Both the position numbers and the translations under genes were made by a program. The notes beneath the pieces are model-generated. The model was not told the DNA's origin. It saw nothing but the letters and a program-made list of their open reading frames with translations, and made no database searches. From a virus: a stretch of DNA of 64,000 nucleotides. Position 1 is the first letter of the stretch. Every line of letters begins with the position of its first letter. Positions 24,698 through 33,001 of this stretch are shown here, piece by piece. Where the stretch lies: IMG/VR virus record IMGVR_UViG_3300013006_000024, positions 1 through 64,000 of that record, one strand, 5' to 3'.

Positions 24698-25906
24698 ATG
24701 AATATGTTTCCAAGCCCGTTTGTATCGCCTTTTGCTTCTCCTTTTCCCCAAGCTATGCCTAATATGCCAAAGCAAAAAGAGGCACCACGTCCACCAGAAT
24801 TGGATTTACCAAGAGCTCTAAATTACTATGCTGACTATAGTGGTTGCGGATTTTGGAGAATGATTTGGCCAGAGCATGTACTTAACGCGCATCAAAAATT
24901 TATAGTACATGGTAGTACAGTAATGTGTTTTGATCCTAATTATTATCGGGGAATTAAAGCTGTGCGTATTCAAAGACAAGCTACACCACATCAATTACGA
25001 TTTGTTAAATTTTTAAAAGAAGTCAGCAAGCAAGCTGGGTTTAAATTGATATATGAAATTGACGATCTTGTTTTTATTGAAGATATCCCGGAGTATAATA
25101 AATTTAAACCTGCATTCGCTGATCCAGAGATTAGAAAAACAGCACAAGAAATTATGAGCATGTGTGATGAAATAACAGTTACTTGTGACTTTATGAAATC
25201 ATATTATGCTGAAAAGACAGGTCACAAAAATATTACAGTAATACCTAATTTCCCTCCTAAGTTTTGGATGGGCAACTATTATAATGAGAGAAAAATTTCT
25301 GATAACTATGATGAATTTGAAAAGAGACCTCGTATATTGTATGCTGGATCAGGAGCGCATTTTGATGTTGAAAATAGAGTTGGATTTGATGATGATTTTG
25401 CGCATGTAATTGATACTATTATTAAGACACGTCACAAGTATAGGTGGGTATTTTTAGGTGCCTTTCCTATACCCCTACAACAGTATGTAGCCAACGGTGA
25501 TCTCGAATTTCATCCCTGGCAACAACTCTATAGCTACCCGGAGAAAATTTATAATTTGAGAGTTAATATGATGGTTGCACCATTACAGAACAACACATTT
25601 AACAAAGCAAAAAGCGATTTAAAGTATATTGAAGCATGCTGCTATGGCATACCGATTGCATGCCAAAATCTCATTACATATAAAGATGCTCCCATTAAGT
25701 TCCAAACCGGAGAAGAGATGATCGGCTGTATTGAGGATACATTGAGTAAAAAGGGTAAATATATGAATAGCTGCGCAAAGTTTAGAAAAGTTGCAGAAGG
25801 TAGATGGCTTGAAAATGAAGACAATGTTAACTGCTATACCGAACTTTATGGCCTCCCGTATGGCGATCCCAAGAGAGTACTGCTAAATAAAATTAACGGA
25901 ATATAA
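24698..25906 (+). CDS. Glycosyltransferase, family 4/1-like (GT-B)
   Basis: A 402-residue protein. After a proline/phenylalanine-rich N-terminus (residues 1-35) it has FKLIYEIDDLVFIEDIPEYN, VTVTCDFMK-type and VIPNFPPKFWM segments, and PRILYAGSGAHFDVE, a layout seen in phage and bacterial GT4 enzymes. SDLKYIEACCYGIPIACQNL is the conserved E-containing donor-binding motif. It sits between 46 and 43, separated from 46 by 3 nt. Confidence 0.75.
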   Translation: MNMFPSPFVSPFASPFPQAMPNMPKQKEAPRPPELDLPRALNYYADYSGCGFWRMIWPEHVLNAHQKFIVHGSTVMCFDPNYYRGIKAVRIQRQATPHQLRFVKFLKEVSKQAGFKLIYEIDDLVFIEDIPEYNKFKPAFADPEIRKTAQEIMSMCDEITVTCDFMKSYYAEKTGHKNITVIPNFPPKFWMGNYYNERKISDNYDEFEKRPRILYAGSGAHFDVENRVGFDDDFAHVIDTIIKTRHKYRWVFLGAFPIPLQQYVANGDLEFHPWQQLYSYPEKIYNLRVNMMVAPLQNNTFNKAKSDLKYIEACCYGIPIACQNLITYKDAPIKFQTGEEMIGCIEDTLSKKGKYMNSCAKFRKVAEGRWLENEDNVNCYTELYGLPYGDPKRVLLNKINGI

Positions 25907-25920
25907 TAAATCGTCCGCAT

Positions 25921-25944
25921 ATAAAAGTTTAACTTTTATTTTTG
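25921..25944 (+). terminator. AT-rich hairpin before gene 43
   Basis: ATAAAAGTT (25921-25929), one base, AACTTTTAT (25931-25939), followed by a short T run. It is positioned between a gene end and the gene 43 promoter, as an intrinsic terminator would be, but has only two G/C pairs. Confidence 0.35.
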
Positions 25945-25955
25945 TGAATTGATAT

Positions 25956-25961
25956 TATAAT
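25956..25961 (+). promoter_or_regulatory. Class A -10 element of gene 43
   Basis: TATAAT, 6 nt before the GTG start at 25968. No convincing -35 is seen (TTTTAT at 25934-25939 has the 16-nt spacing). Predicted +1 coincides with the GTG. Confidence 0.55.
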
Positions 25962-25967
25962 AGTATT

Positions 25968-28550
25968 GTGTATAGGAATGTAGCATACTTACCTAGAGAG
26001 CAGCTAATGAGGCTCTTTACATGGGATCAGAACGGCAAACGTATAGCCGTCGATACTACCTTTGAGCCATATATTTATTTAGAAACAAATAATAAACCGG
26101 ATAGTACAAGTATATTCAATACAAAGCTTAAGAAGAAAAAATTTCGTAATCAAGCCGAGAGATCTCGATATCTTAAAGATAATAAAATAACTCGCATATT
26201 TGAAAATTTAAATATTCAGCAACAATTTTTAATTGATAGTTTTTGGGAGCTTAATGAACGACAGGAATTTACTAATCAGCAGATAAGAGTGTTGTTTATC
26301 GATATTGAGACATATAGCCCAGATGAGTTTCCAAAGCCTGAAGATCCCCAGCATCCTATTAATGTTATAACAGTATACGATACTTTAAGAAGACAATTTA
26401 TAACATGGGGATTAAAACCATATCATAAGAAAAACGAAAACGGTATATACATTTATTGTAAGAGCGAGAAAGAGTTATTATCTAAATTTATAAATTTCTT
26501 TACTTCTGACTACCCGGATATTCTTTCGGGATGGAATAGCGAATTCTTCGATGTACCTTATATTATTAACCGTATTACAAGACTATTAGGTGAAGAAGAA
26601 ACAAAAAGATTATCACCAGTAGGGTATATAAGACCGATTGTTTTTAAAGGCAGGTTTGGTAGAGAGCAAGTGCATTGGCATATTGAGGGCGTTTCCTGTG
26701 TTGACTATCTTGATATCTATAAACGATTTTGCCCGGTACTTAGAGAGTCATATAAGCTAGATGCTATTGGCGAAACAGAGCTCGGTGAAAATAAGATTGA
26801 TTACGGGGATACAAATCTCGCAAGTCTAGCAGATGATAATTGGGAATTATTTATTGACTACAACATACAAGACGTAAATCTGCTTATTAAACTAGAGGAA
26901 AAATTACAATACTTAAAATTACTTAGAATGATAGCATATGCAGGCTTAACTACTTTTGAGGGTGCTCTAGGGTCTTTATCTGTTATTACCGGTCTATGTG
27001 CTGTAAGAGCTAGGATGCGTCAACAACGAATTCCTACTTTTAATAGAGAAGTTACAAACACAGAACAAAACGCTGGCGCTTACGTTGGCGATCCGCAGAG
27101 AGGATTTCAAGAAAATATTGTATCGTTTGACGCTAATAGCCTATATCCAAATGTAATGATCACATTAAATCTTTCACCAGAAACGAAAGTAGGTGTAATA
27201 ACAGAGAAGACTGATAAAGAGATTACCATACAGCATGTAAATGGTCAGACGTTTAATTTATCACATCAGCATTTTGTTGAATTTGTTAAGAAAGAAAAGA
27301 TAGCAATATCTAAGGCTAAGGTACTCTTTACGCAAAAAGAAAAAGGTATTATTCCAGAAACGGTAGATCATTTTTATAAAAAGCGAGTTGAAATCAAACG
27401 AGAGCTTAAGCTTGCTAAGAAACGTTTACTAGATATACAGAAAGATACCGATGAATATGCAAAACTATCTATTCAGATTGAAAATCTAAATATTACCCAG
27501 CATACTATCAAGATTTTAATTAATACAATTTACGGCTACTTTGGTAACAAGCATAGCCCGCTAGGTGACGACGAACTAGCAGAGTCAATTACATTAACTG
27601 GTCAAGCAGTTATTAAGGAATCGAATAGATTGCTAGAAGAATATATTAAGGAAAAGACCGGTCTTACAGATGAAGAATTAAAGACTAGCTCACCTATTAT
27701 TTACAACGATACAGATAGTTCCTATATATCCATCAGGCATATTGTTAATAAGACAGGTCTTAAAATGCTTAATAGTAAAGGTAAGATAACCCCGGAATAT
27801 TATAAAGTTGTACAAGATATTGAAGACCATTTAAATGAAAAAATAATTGAATGGGGTAAATCCGCTCTTGGTTCGATAGATTGCAGGCTAAACTTTAAAA
27901 GAGAGGCAATTGCAGATGCAGGATTATTTTTACAGAAAAAGCGATATGTATTACACGTATTAGACGAAGAAGGTATTCCTTGTGATAAATTTAAATATAC
28001 TGGCGTAGAGGTTGTAAGGACTACGATGCCTGCTCCTATTAAACCTTACGTTAAGAAAATTATTGAGACCATGCTTCTTACGAAAGATCTAGCGCAAACT
28101 AATAAGCTTTTTAATGAGACGTATGATATTTTTAAGAACTTGCCTATTGAAGATATAGCGTTTGTAATGGGTATTAAAGGGTATGAAAAGTACGCAGCGC
28201 AATGTGACGGATTTAAAACTGCCAAGCATATGCCTATCCATGTTAAAGCTGCATATTTTTATAACATGTTATTGGATCGGTTTAATACGGGTAAGAAGTA
28301 TGAAAAAATATCATCTGGTGATAAAGTTAGATATTTTTACGCTAAACAGCCAAACAGATTTGGCATTACTACAATAGGGTACAAGTATTCATATCCAAAG
28401 GAATTTGCCGATAACTTTCTTATTGACCATGAATTAATGTTTGAAAAGATTATTTTTTCTGTAATTGAAAGATTCTATGAAGCTGTAAATTGGAAGCTTC
28501 AATCGCCTGGTACACAGGTACAAACAAATTTATTTGAATTACTGCAGTAG
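25968..28550 (+). CDS. 43: Family B DNA polymerase gp43
   Basis: An 860-residue replicative polymerase with 3'-5' exonuclease (T4 gp43 has 898). Exo I FIDIETYSPDE lies near residue 110 and Exo II GWNSEFFDVPYIINR near 190. Pol motif A SFDANSLYPNVM is near 386, motif B KILINTIYGYFGN near 515, and motif C IIYNDTDSSYIS near 579. It is read from GTG. No internal intein or intron is visible. Works with gp45, gp44 and gp32, all encoded in this window. Confidence 0.97.
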   Translation: MYRNVAYLPREQLMRLFTWDQNGKRIAVDTTFEPYIYLETNNKPDSTSIFNTKLKKKKFRNQAERSRYLKDNKITRIFENLNIQQQFLIDSFWELNERQEFTNQQIRVLFIDIETYSPDEFPKPEDPQHPINVITVYDTLRRQFITWGLKPYHKKNENGIYIYCKSEKELLSKFINFFTSDYPDILSGWNSEFFDVPYIINRITRLLGEEETKRLSPVGYIRPIVFKGRFGREQVHWHIEGVSCVDYLDIYKRFCPVLRESYKLDAIGETELGENKIDYGDTNLASLADDNWELFIDYNIQDVNLLIKLEEKLQYLKLLRMIAYAGLTTFEGALGSLSVITGLCAVRARMRQQRIPTFNREVTNTEQNAGAYVGDPQRGFQENIVSFDANSLYPNVMITLNLSPETKVGVITEKTDKEITIQHVNGQTFNLSHQHFVEFVKKEKIAISKAKVLFTQKEKGIIPETVDHFYKKRVEIKRELKLAKKRLLDIQKDTDEYAKLSIQIENLNITQHTIKILINTIYGYFGNKHSPLGDDELAESITLTGQAVIKESNRLLEEYIKEKTGLTDEELKTSSPIIYNDTDSSYISIRHIVNKTGLKMLNSKGKITPEYYKVVQDIEDHLNEKIIEWGKSALGSIDCRLNFKREAIADAGLFLQKKRYVLHVLDEEGIPCDKFKYTGVEVVRTTMPAPIKPYVKKIIETMLLTKDLAQTNKLFNETYDIFKNLPIEDIAFVMGIKGYEKYAAQCDGFKTAKHMPIHVKAAYFYNMLLDRFNTGKKYEKISSGDKVRYFYAKQPNRFGITTIGYKYSYPKEFADNFLIDHELMFEKIIFSVIERFYEAVNWKLQSPGTQVQTNLFELLQ

Positions 28551-28578
28551 TTGATTTTAATAAAGTTAATAATAAAAT
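28551..28578 (+). promoter_or_regulatory. Class A promoter
   Basis: TTGATT (28551-28556), 16 nt, TAAAAT (28573-28578), 9 nt, ATG at 28588. Confidence 0.45.
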
Positions 28579-28587
28579 AAACTAATT

Positions 28588-28944
28588 ATGAGCGACAAAC
28601 AACTAGTTACCTTTATTGACCATATTGGTCGTACAATTCTTGCAACTCTAGAGAGTTCTGACAAAACAACAATTACAGTAAGAAATCCTGCTATTATACA
28701 TGTGCAGCCCACACAGCAGGGGCAACTCAATGTGCAGACAATTCCTCTATATTTTAGAGAATTTGTTGGCCCTAAGAGTAAGGAAGCTGGTACTACTTGG
28801 AAATTTAATCTAGCAAGTATTGTAATGGGAGAAGATATTGACAATGATGCTAGATTGGTAGATCAGTATCATAAGCTATTTGCAGCGCCTACTGTTTCTT
28901 CTGCAGGCCAAGACGAAAAAACAATTAAGTTGTTTGACGAGTAA
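28588..28944 (+). CDS. Hypothetical protein between 43 and uvsX
   Basis: A 118-residue protein. The N-terminal FIDHIGRTILATLESSDKTT and TITVRNPAIIHV suggest a small five-stranded Sm-like barrel, but this is impression only. The C-terminus ends in an acidic IKLFDE tail, as seen on proteins that contact replication partners. It lies alone between the polymerase and recombinase genes. Confidence 0.5.
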   Translation: MSDKQLVTFIDHIGRTILATLESSDKTTITVRNPAIIHVQPTQQGQLNVQTIPLYFREFVGPKSKEAGTTWKFNLASIVMGEDIDNDARLVDQYHKLFAAPTVSSAGQDEKTIKLFDE

Positions 28945-28953
28945 TTTATTACT

Positions 28954-28980
28954 TGTTTTTAAACTTACTTCATATATACT
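28954..28980 (+). promoter_or_regulatory. Class A promoter of uvsX
   Basis: TTGTTT (28954-28959), 15 nt, TATACT (28975-28980), 6 nt, ATG at 28987. Nearly the same -35 region (ACTTGTTTTT) occurs before gene 61. Confidence 0.62.
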
Positions 28981-28986
28981 AAAACT

Positions 28987-30105
28987 ATGAGTAAAGATCT
29001 TAATAAAATATTCGCGTCGCTAGACAAGCTTAATAGCGAGGCATCGATGTTAAATGAAAATGCACTTAGTAAAGTTGATGAGTGGTTTGATACTGGATGT
29101 TACGCTCTTAACGCTATTCTCGGCGGTAGTTGTCGTAGTGGTGGCGTACCTAAGGGAAGAATAACCGGTTTCTCTGGACCTAGTCAGACAGGTAAGACAT
29201 TTATTGTAAATAAGATTCTTGCTACTGCGCAGAAGAAAGGTCTTACTCCTGTTATATTTGATACCGAGATCGCTATTGATGAGAATAGTACAAAGGGAGT
29301 CGGATTAGACCCGGAAGGCACAAAATATGTACCTGTTGATACCATTGATCAGTGCCGTAATCAGATTAGTGCTTTTCTTGATAGCGTAATCGAAAATAAC
29401 GCGAGAGGTAAGTTTATTATTAGTATTGATAGTTTGGGTAACTTAGCCTCACAAAAAGAGCTTGATGACGTAGCTAAAGATAAATCTGCATCAGATATGG
29501 GTCTTCGCGCAAAGTCTTTAAAGAGTATGTTCCGAACGTTAACCTTTAAAGCTGCTAAGGCTGGTGTTACGATTCTATTTACAAACCATACTTACGAAGA
29601 CCCTGCTTCGATGTTTCCAAGTCTTGTAAAAAATCAGGCTGGAGGCTCAGGCCCGGTGTATATGGCTAGTATTCTAGTACAGCTTGCTAAGCGTCATGAG
29701 AAGGAAGGTGAAGGTGATTCCATGGATGCAGATGATAAGAAGCTTGCAGAAGCCAATAAGTACAGTGGTACAACACTTCGTGCGCTAACTGTTAAGAATC
29801 GCTTTCTCCCACCGTTTTTAGAGACAGAAATGTACCTTTCCTTTAAGACTGGTCTTAACAAGTATAGCGGGTTGCTTGGTATGGCGACTGCAAGAGGTAT
29901 CATTGAACAAAATGGTGCAACATATACTGTTGGTATTACTAGCGGTAAGTATAAAAAAGGTGATAAACTAGGTTATGCAAAGACTTTTGCAAAAGACCCC
30001 GCTTTCTACGAGGAGTTTATTATTCCAGAACTCGACAAGCGCTTAACAGAGGAATACAAATACAACGTTAATGAAGCGCCAAGCGAAGAAGAGCCCATCG
30101 CGTAA
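28987..30105 (+). CDS. uvsX: UvsX recombinase (RecA family)
   Basis: A 372-residue RecA-like strand-exchange protein. GFSGPSQTGKTFIVNK (about residues 61-76) holds Walker A, FIISIDSLGNLASQKE is Walker B, and ILFTNHTYEDPA and KNQAGGSGPVYMAS fit the RecA L1/L2 region. T4 UvsX has about 390 residues. The acidic C-terminus (APSEEEPIA) overlaps the queC start by 35 nt. Confidence 0.93.
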   Translation: MSKDLNKIFASLDKLNSEASMLNENALSKVDEWFDTGCYALNAILGGSCRSGGVPKGRITGFSGPSQTGKTFIVNKILATAQKKGLTPVIFDTEIAIDENSTKGVGLDPEGTKYVPVDTIDQCRNQISAFLDSVIENNARGKFIISIDSLGNLASQKELDDVAKDKSASDMGLRAKSLKSMFRTLTFKAAKAGVTILFTNHTYEDPASMFPSLVKNQAGGSGPVYMASILVQLAKRHEKEGEGDSMDADDKKLAEANKYSGTTLRALTVKNRFLPPFLETEMYLSFKTGLNKYSGLLGMATARGIIEQNGATYTVGITSGKYKKGDKLGYAKTFAKDPAFYEEFIIPELDKRLTEEYKYNVNEAPSEEEPIA

Positions 30106-30814
30106 AGCAGTTGTTCCTATTTCCGGTGGAATGGACAGTACAGTACTGTTACATTTAGCTGCGAGCCAGTATGATGAGATTATAGCAATTAGCTATAATT
30201 ACGGTCAGAAGCACAAGGACAAAGAGCTCAATTGTGCTGCTCTGCAGGTTGAATCAATCAAAGTACCAGTTGAGTATAAATGGATAGATTTACCGTTTTT
30301 CAAGAGTATTTGTGAGGTCTCTTCACTTCTTAATACTAAAATTGCTGTAGCTAAGGCTAAAGATGTGATGGGAGATCCACAGACGGTGAACTATGTTCCG
30401 TATAGGAACCTAATGCTTCTTAGTATATCACTAGCAATAGCGGAGAACGCTGGGGCTAGCACTGTTTTTCATGGTGCTGCACAAGCCGATAGCGTTGCAG
30501 GGTTCTGGGATGGCAGCGAAGAATTTCTGGAGCAAATCAATAAAGTATCAGCTTTGAACCGTAGAAATAAAATTATAGTACAAGCACCGTTAATCGACAA
30601 ATCTAAGGAAGAAATCATAAAACTCGGTATTAAGCTTGGTGTAGATTTTAGTAAGACTTGGACTTGTTATGAAGGAGAAGAGCAAGCTTGCGGTGAATGT
30701 ACTGCGTGCTCTTTGCGAATAAAAGGCTTTATAGATGCGAGGTATATAGACCCGTTAAACTACAAGATATCGTTGCCTTGGGAAAAATACAATTGTAAAC
30801 AGATTAGTATTTAA
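30071..30814 (+). CDS. queC: 7-cyano-7-deazaguanine (preQ0) synthase
   Basis: A 247-residue enzyme converting 7-carboxy-7-deazaguanine to preQ0 with ATP and ammonia. ISGGMDSTVLLH (about residues 17-28) is the PP-loop, YNYGQKHKDKEL and VPYRNLMLLSISLAIAENAGA are QueC hallmarks, and TWTCYEGEEQACGECTAC carries the four zinc cysteines. The N-terminus may be shorter than drawn because the first residues lie within uvsX. It is the last step of the preQ0 set and is coupled to uvsX. Confidence 0.92.
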   Translation: MKRQAKKSPSRKAVVPISGGMDSTVLLHLAASQYDEIIAISYNYGQKHKDKELNCAALQVESIKVPVEYKWIDLPFFKSICEVSSLLNTKIAVAKAKDVMGDPQTVNYVPYRNLMLLSISLAIAENAGASTVFHGAAQADSVAGFWDGSEEFLEQINKVSALNRRNKIIVQAPLIDKSKEEIIKLGIKLGVDFSKTWTCYEGEEQACGECTACSLRIKGFIDARYIDPLNYKISLPWEKYNCKQISI

Positions 30815-31667
30815 TTACAGGCAGCATCGCTAGATTTCTAGGCCTTATTGCACCGCCACCCCAACTGCCGTCATTAATCCAATCACCACCATTAGCAACA
30901 TTACCTGGACCAGCTGTACTGATAGTCCCGGCATAATCTGATTTAGCTGCTGTATCCAACCCAATAAGAGTCCTCCCATCTGACGGGCTTGATCCTGCAG
31001 CAATACTGTGTACATAGTTCTCTGAGCTTGGAGTGTTAAAAGCCATAACAGTAGATTTTTGATAGCTGCCAAATGCTCTATCTGTATCTACACCTCTACT
31101 GTTATCCCAACCTCTTAAAAACTCTCCTCTCAAGTCAGGCAGTTTACCAGCTACACCGTATGTGGTACCTAATAATGTAAATAGCGCGCTAAAATTATAA
31201 GTTATCCCCTGTACAACACCGTTTCCATTTGGAACAGTATCACCATTGCAAACCAAATAACCTGAAGGTGTTGTAGATGTTGCCATGTAAAAAACTGCTC
31301 CTACTGGTACTGCTACAGGAACATTTTTCAGTGTCAAACCTCCAGTAATATTAATATTTCCTGCCGTATCAATGCGCATACGTTCAGTGTTATTTGTTAC
31401 TAAAGAAAGAGGATGGTTAGTATATGAACCAAATCTATTTTCCAAGCTAGTAGTATTTGCTTGAATGTAAACGGATTGCGAATTGAGCGATATATTTGTA
31501 CTTGCCCATATTGTAGGGTTTGACGAGTTGACTAAATAAAAAGAACTACTGCCTTGAAACAAGGCACTTACAGGCGTTGCAAGTGTGTCGCTCCCTGTGC
31601 TGTATGGCAGCAAATGCCCCGGAGAGGGGTTAGCGCGCGCTAAATCAGATATTGTTGTATCAGCCAT
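30804..31667 (-). CDS. Fibre protein, MADTTIS-type N-terminus with phage tail collar domain
   Basis: A 287-residue protein. Residues 1-40 share LLxYSTGSxTLxxPVSALFQ with the C1q-type fibre at 8608-9432. The middle has LSLVTNNTERMRIDTAGNI, and residues about 120-287 form a collar domain: PSGYLVCNGDTV, LFTLLGTTYG, KLPDLRGEFLRGWDN, ending RPRNLAMLPVIKY. It is convergent with queC and overlaps it by 11 nt. No late box is seen directly upstream, so it is probably read through from 32402. Confidence 0.82.
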   Translation of the reverse strand: MADTTISDLARANPSPGHLLPYSTGSDTLATPVSALFQGSSSFYLVNSSNPTIWASTNISLNSQSVYIQANTTSLENRFGSYTNHPLSLVTNNTERMRIDTAGNINITGGLTLKNVPVAVPVGAVFYMATSTTPSGYLVCNGDTVPNGNGVVQGITYNFSALFTLLGTTYGVAGKLPDLRGEFLRGWDNSRGVDTDRAFGSYQKSTVMAFNTPSSENYVHSIAAGSSPSDGRTLIGLDTAAKSDYAGTISTAGPGNVANGGDWINDGSWGGGAIRPRNLAMLPVIKY

Positions 31668-31685
31668 ATGTTATATCCATGTGTA

Positions 31686-32402
31686 CTAAATTTCTACTAC
31701 CATGCAACTGGATGCAGTTCCTAGTTTTATTAAGGATTTTGAGTTTGCAGTTATAAGCTCATCAATTTCTTTCTTAATTCCATCCACTAGTATGGTCCCA
31801 TCAATAGGAATCACATAACTGCTTGTTTGTATTTGTTCATCTTTAAAAATCATTTTGGCATTATAATCCCTTGCAATATCCTCTGGGCAGAATGCCACCC
31901 ATTTGATCTCATCTGTGGAGATTAAAAATTTGCGCGTTGTTGTAAATAAGCTTTTTACATTATAAAAACCATCCTTTTCAAATATTGTGCCTGTAGTTTG
32001 CTCTACACCTCTACCATCAATCATAAACAAGTAATGAGAGGTATATCGGGACTCAACTCTATATGCATTTGTGAACTCTGGCCCCTTCACAATACCTCTG
32101 CACACAGAGAATGGCTTAAAATTTTGCACTTCATTCATTTTCAATAGAGTTTCGGTAGGTGAATATTTGCTTCCCTTCAATATTACCTCATCTATGATAT
32201 GATCATATGCATCACTGCTGTTGAATTCTGAATTGACAACAGCTTTATCCTTGTGTTCAATCAACCCACGCCCCTCTTTGCATGTAACTGTGCTCACCCC
32301 GTTGAGGAGAAATTTATTTAAATTTAAAAAATATATTTTATTATTAATTTCAACATAGTTATCATCAAAGCTAATTTTAAAATATGTATTGTTGTATTGC
32401 AT
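31686..32402 (-). CDS. Hypothetical late protein in fibre block
   Basis: A 238-residue protein without the MADTTIS module, in appearance a mixed beta protein (YFKISFDDNYVEINNKIYFLN, then RGIVKGPEFTNAYRVESRY). It is not recognised. A late box is 8 nt upstream and it lies between two collar fibres, so a fibre-associated or chaperone role is plausible but unproved. Confidence 0.5.
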   Translation of the reverse strand: MQYNNTYFKISFDDNYVEINNKIYFLNLNKFLLNGVSTVTCKEGRGLIEHKDKAVVNSEFNSSDAYDHIIDEVILKGSKYSPTETLLKMNEVQNFKPFSVCRGIVKGPEFTNAYRVESRYTSHYLFMIDGRGVEQTTGTIFEKDGFYNVKSLFTTTRKFLISTDEIKWVAFCPEDIARDYNAKMIFKDEQIQTSSYVIPIDGTILVDGIKKEIDELITANSKSLIKLGTASSCMVVEI

Positions 32403-32410
32403 ATTAATAA

Positions 32411-32417
32411 TATTTAT
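32411..32417 (-). promoter_or_regulatory. Late promoter box ATAAATA
   Basis: ATAAATA on the minus strand, 8 nt before the ATG at 32402. Confidence 0.55.
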
Positions 32418-32914
32418 GATATTTTAATTATATAATGCAGGCTGATGTAAGGGGGGAGTGTAGCCACCGTAACCGGGTGAGTGTGTGATCCTCCATAGCT
32501 TGCAATTCCGGTTAAGTATGTTGCACAGGCTGGCTGATTTTTTCCACCGCATGCCGCACCTGGCGCGTATGTACTTGATCTAAAAGAGCTTTGTTGTGTG
32601 GAGTTTAAAGATGTTGCCCCCACAGTTCCTGTTACAGAAGCTTGCCCTCCAGTTGTATTGAGAGGATAAGTACTTCCTGCACCCACAGCAAATCGATCGC
32701 GCAAATCTGGCCTGCCTGCTTGCCCATCACACAATGCCCAACCTGAGGGTATGCTAGCTCCATTGTAATTAGACCACATGACTATAGTGCCAACGGGCAC
32801 TCCCCCGATGTCTGATATGGACACCCTTCCAGTTGTTGTTCCATCTGACACAGGAACAGACAAGCTCCCACTGGGGGTCATTGGACTAAGCGCAGAGATG
32901 GTTGTATCAGCCAT
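32414..32914 (-). CDS. Short fibre protein, MADTTIS-type N-terminus with tail collar domain
   Basis: A 166-residue protein. Residues 1-35 are the shared module (MADTTISALSPMTPSGSLSV). The remainder is a minimal collar domain: VPVGTIVMWSNYNGASIPSGWALCDG, RPDLRDRFAVGAGS, GSHTHPVTVATLPPYISLHYIIKI. Its codon use is less AT-rich than the surrounding genes, which hints at recent acquisition. It directly follows a truncated copy of the same N-terminal module. Confidence 0.8.
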   Translation of the reverse strand: MADTTISALSPMTPSGSLSVPVSDGTTTGRVSISDIGGVPVGTIVMWSNYNGASIPSGWALCDGQAGRPDLRDRFAVGAGSTYPLNTTGGQASVTGTVGATSLNSTQQSSFRSSTYAPGAACGGKNQPACATYLTGIASYGGSHTHPVTVATLPPYISLHYIIKIS

Positions 32915-32918
32915 ATTA

Positions 32919-32999
32919 TTAAGTTATAGTTATAGGTAATATAGCGCCTGTATTAGTAGTTAGCGCGCGCGCTAAATCAGTAATTGTTGTATCGGCCAT
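32919..32999 (-). pseudogene. Orphan N-terminal module of a MADTTIS-type fibre gene
   Basis: A 26-codon frame beginning MADTTITDLARALTTNTGAI, followed within six residues by a stop. It matches the first residues of the glycine-rich fibre at 16109-17248 (both have LTTNTGAI). It lies immediately upstream of a complete fibre gene that starts with its own MADTTIS module. The simplest reading is a remnant left by a fibre replacement event. It could still be translated as a short peptide. Confidence 0.65.
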
Positions 33000-33001
33000 T
33001 T

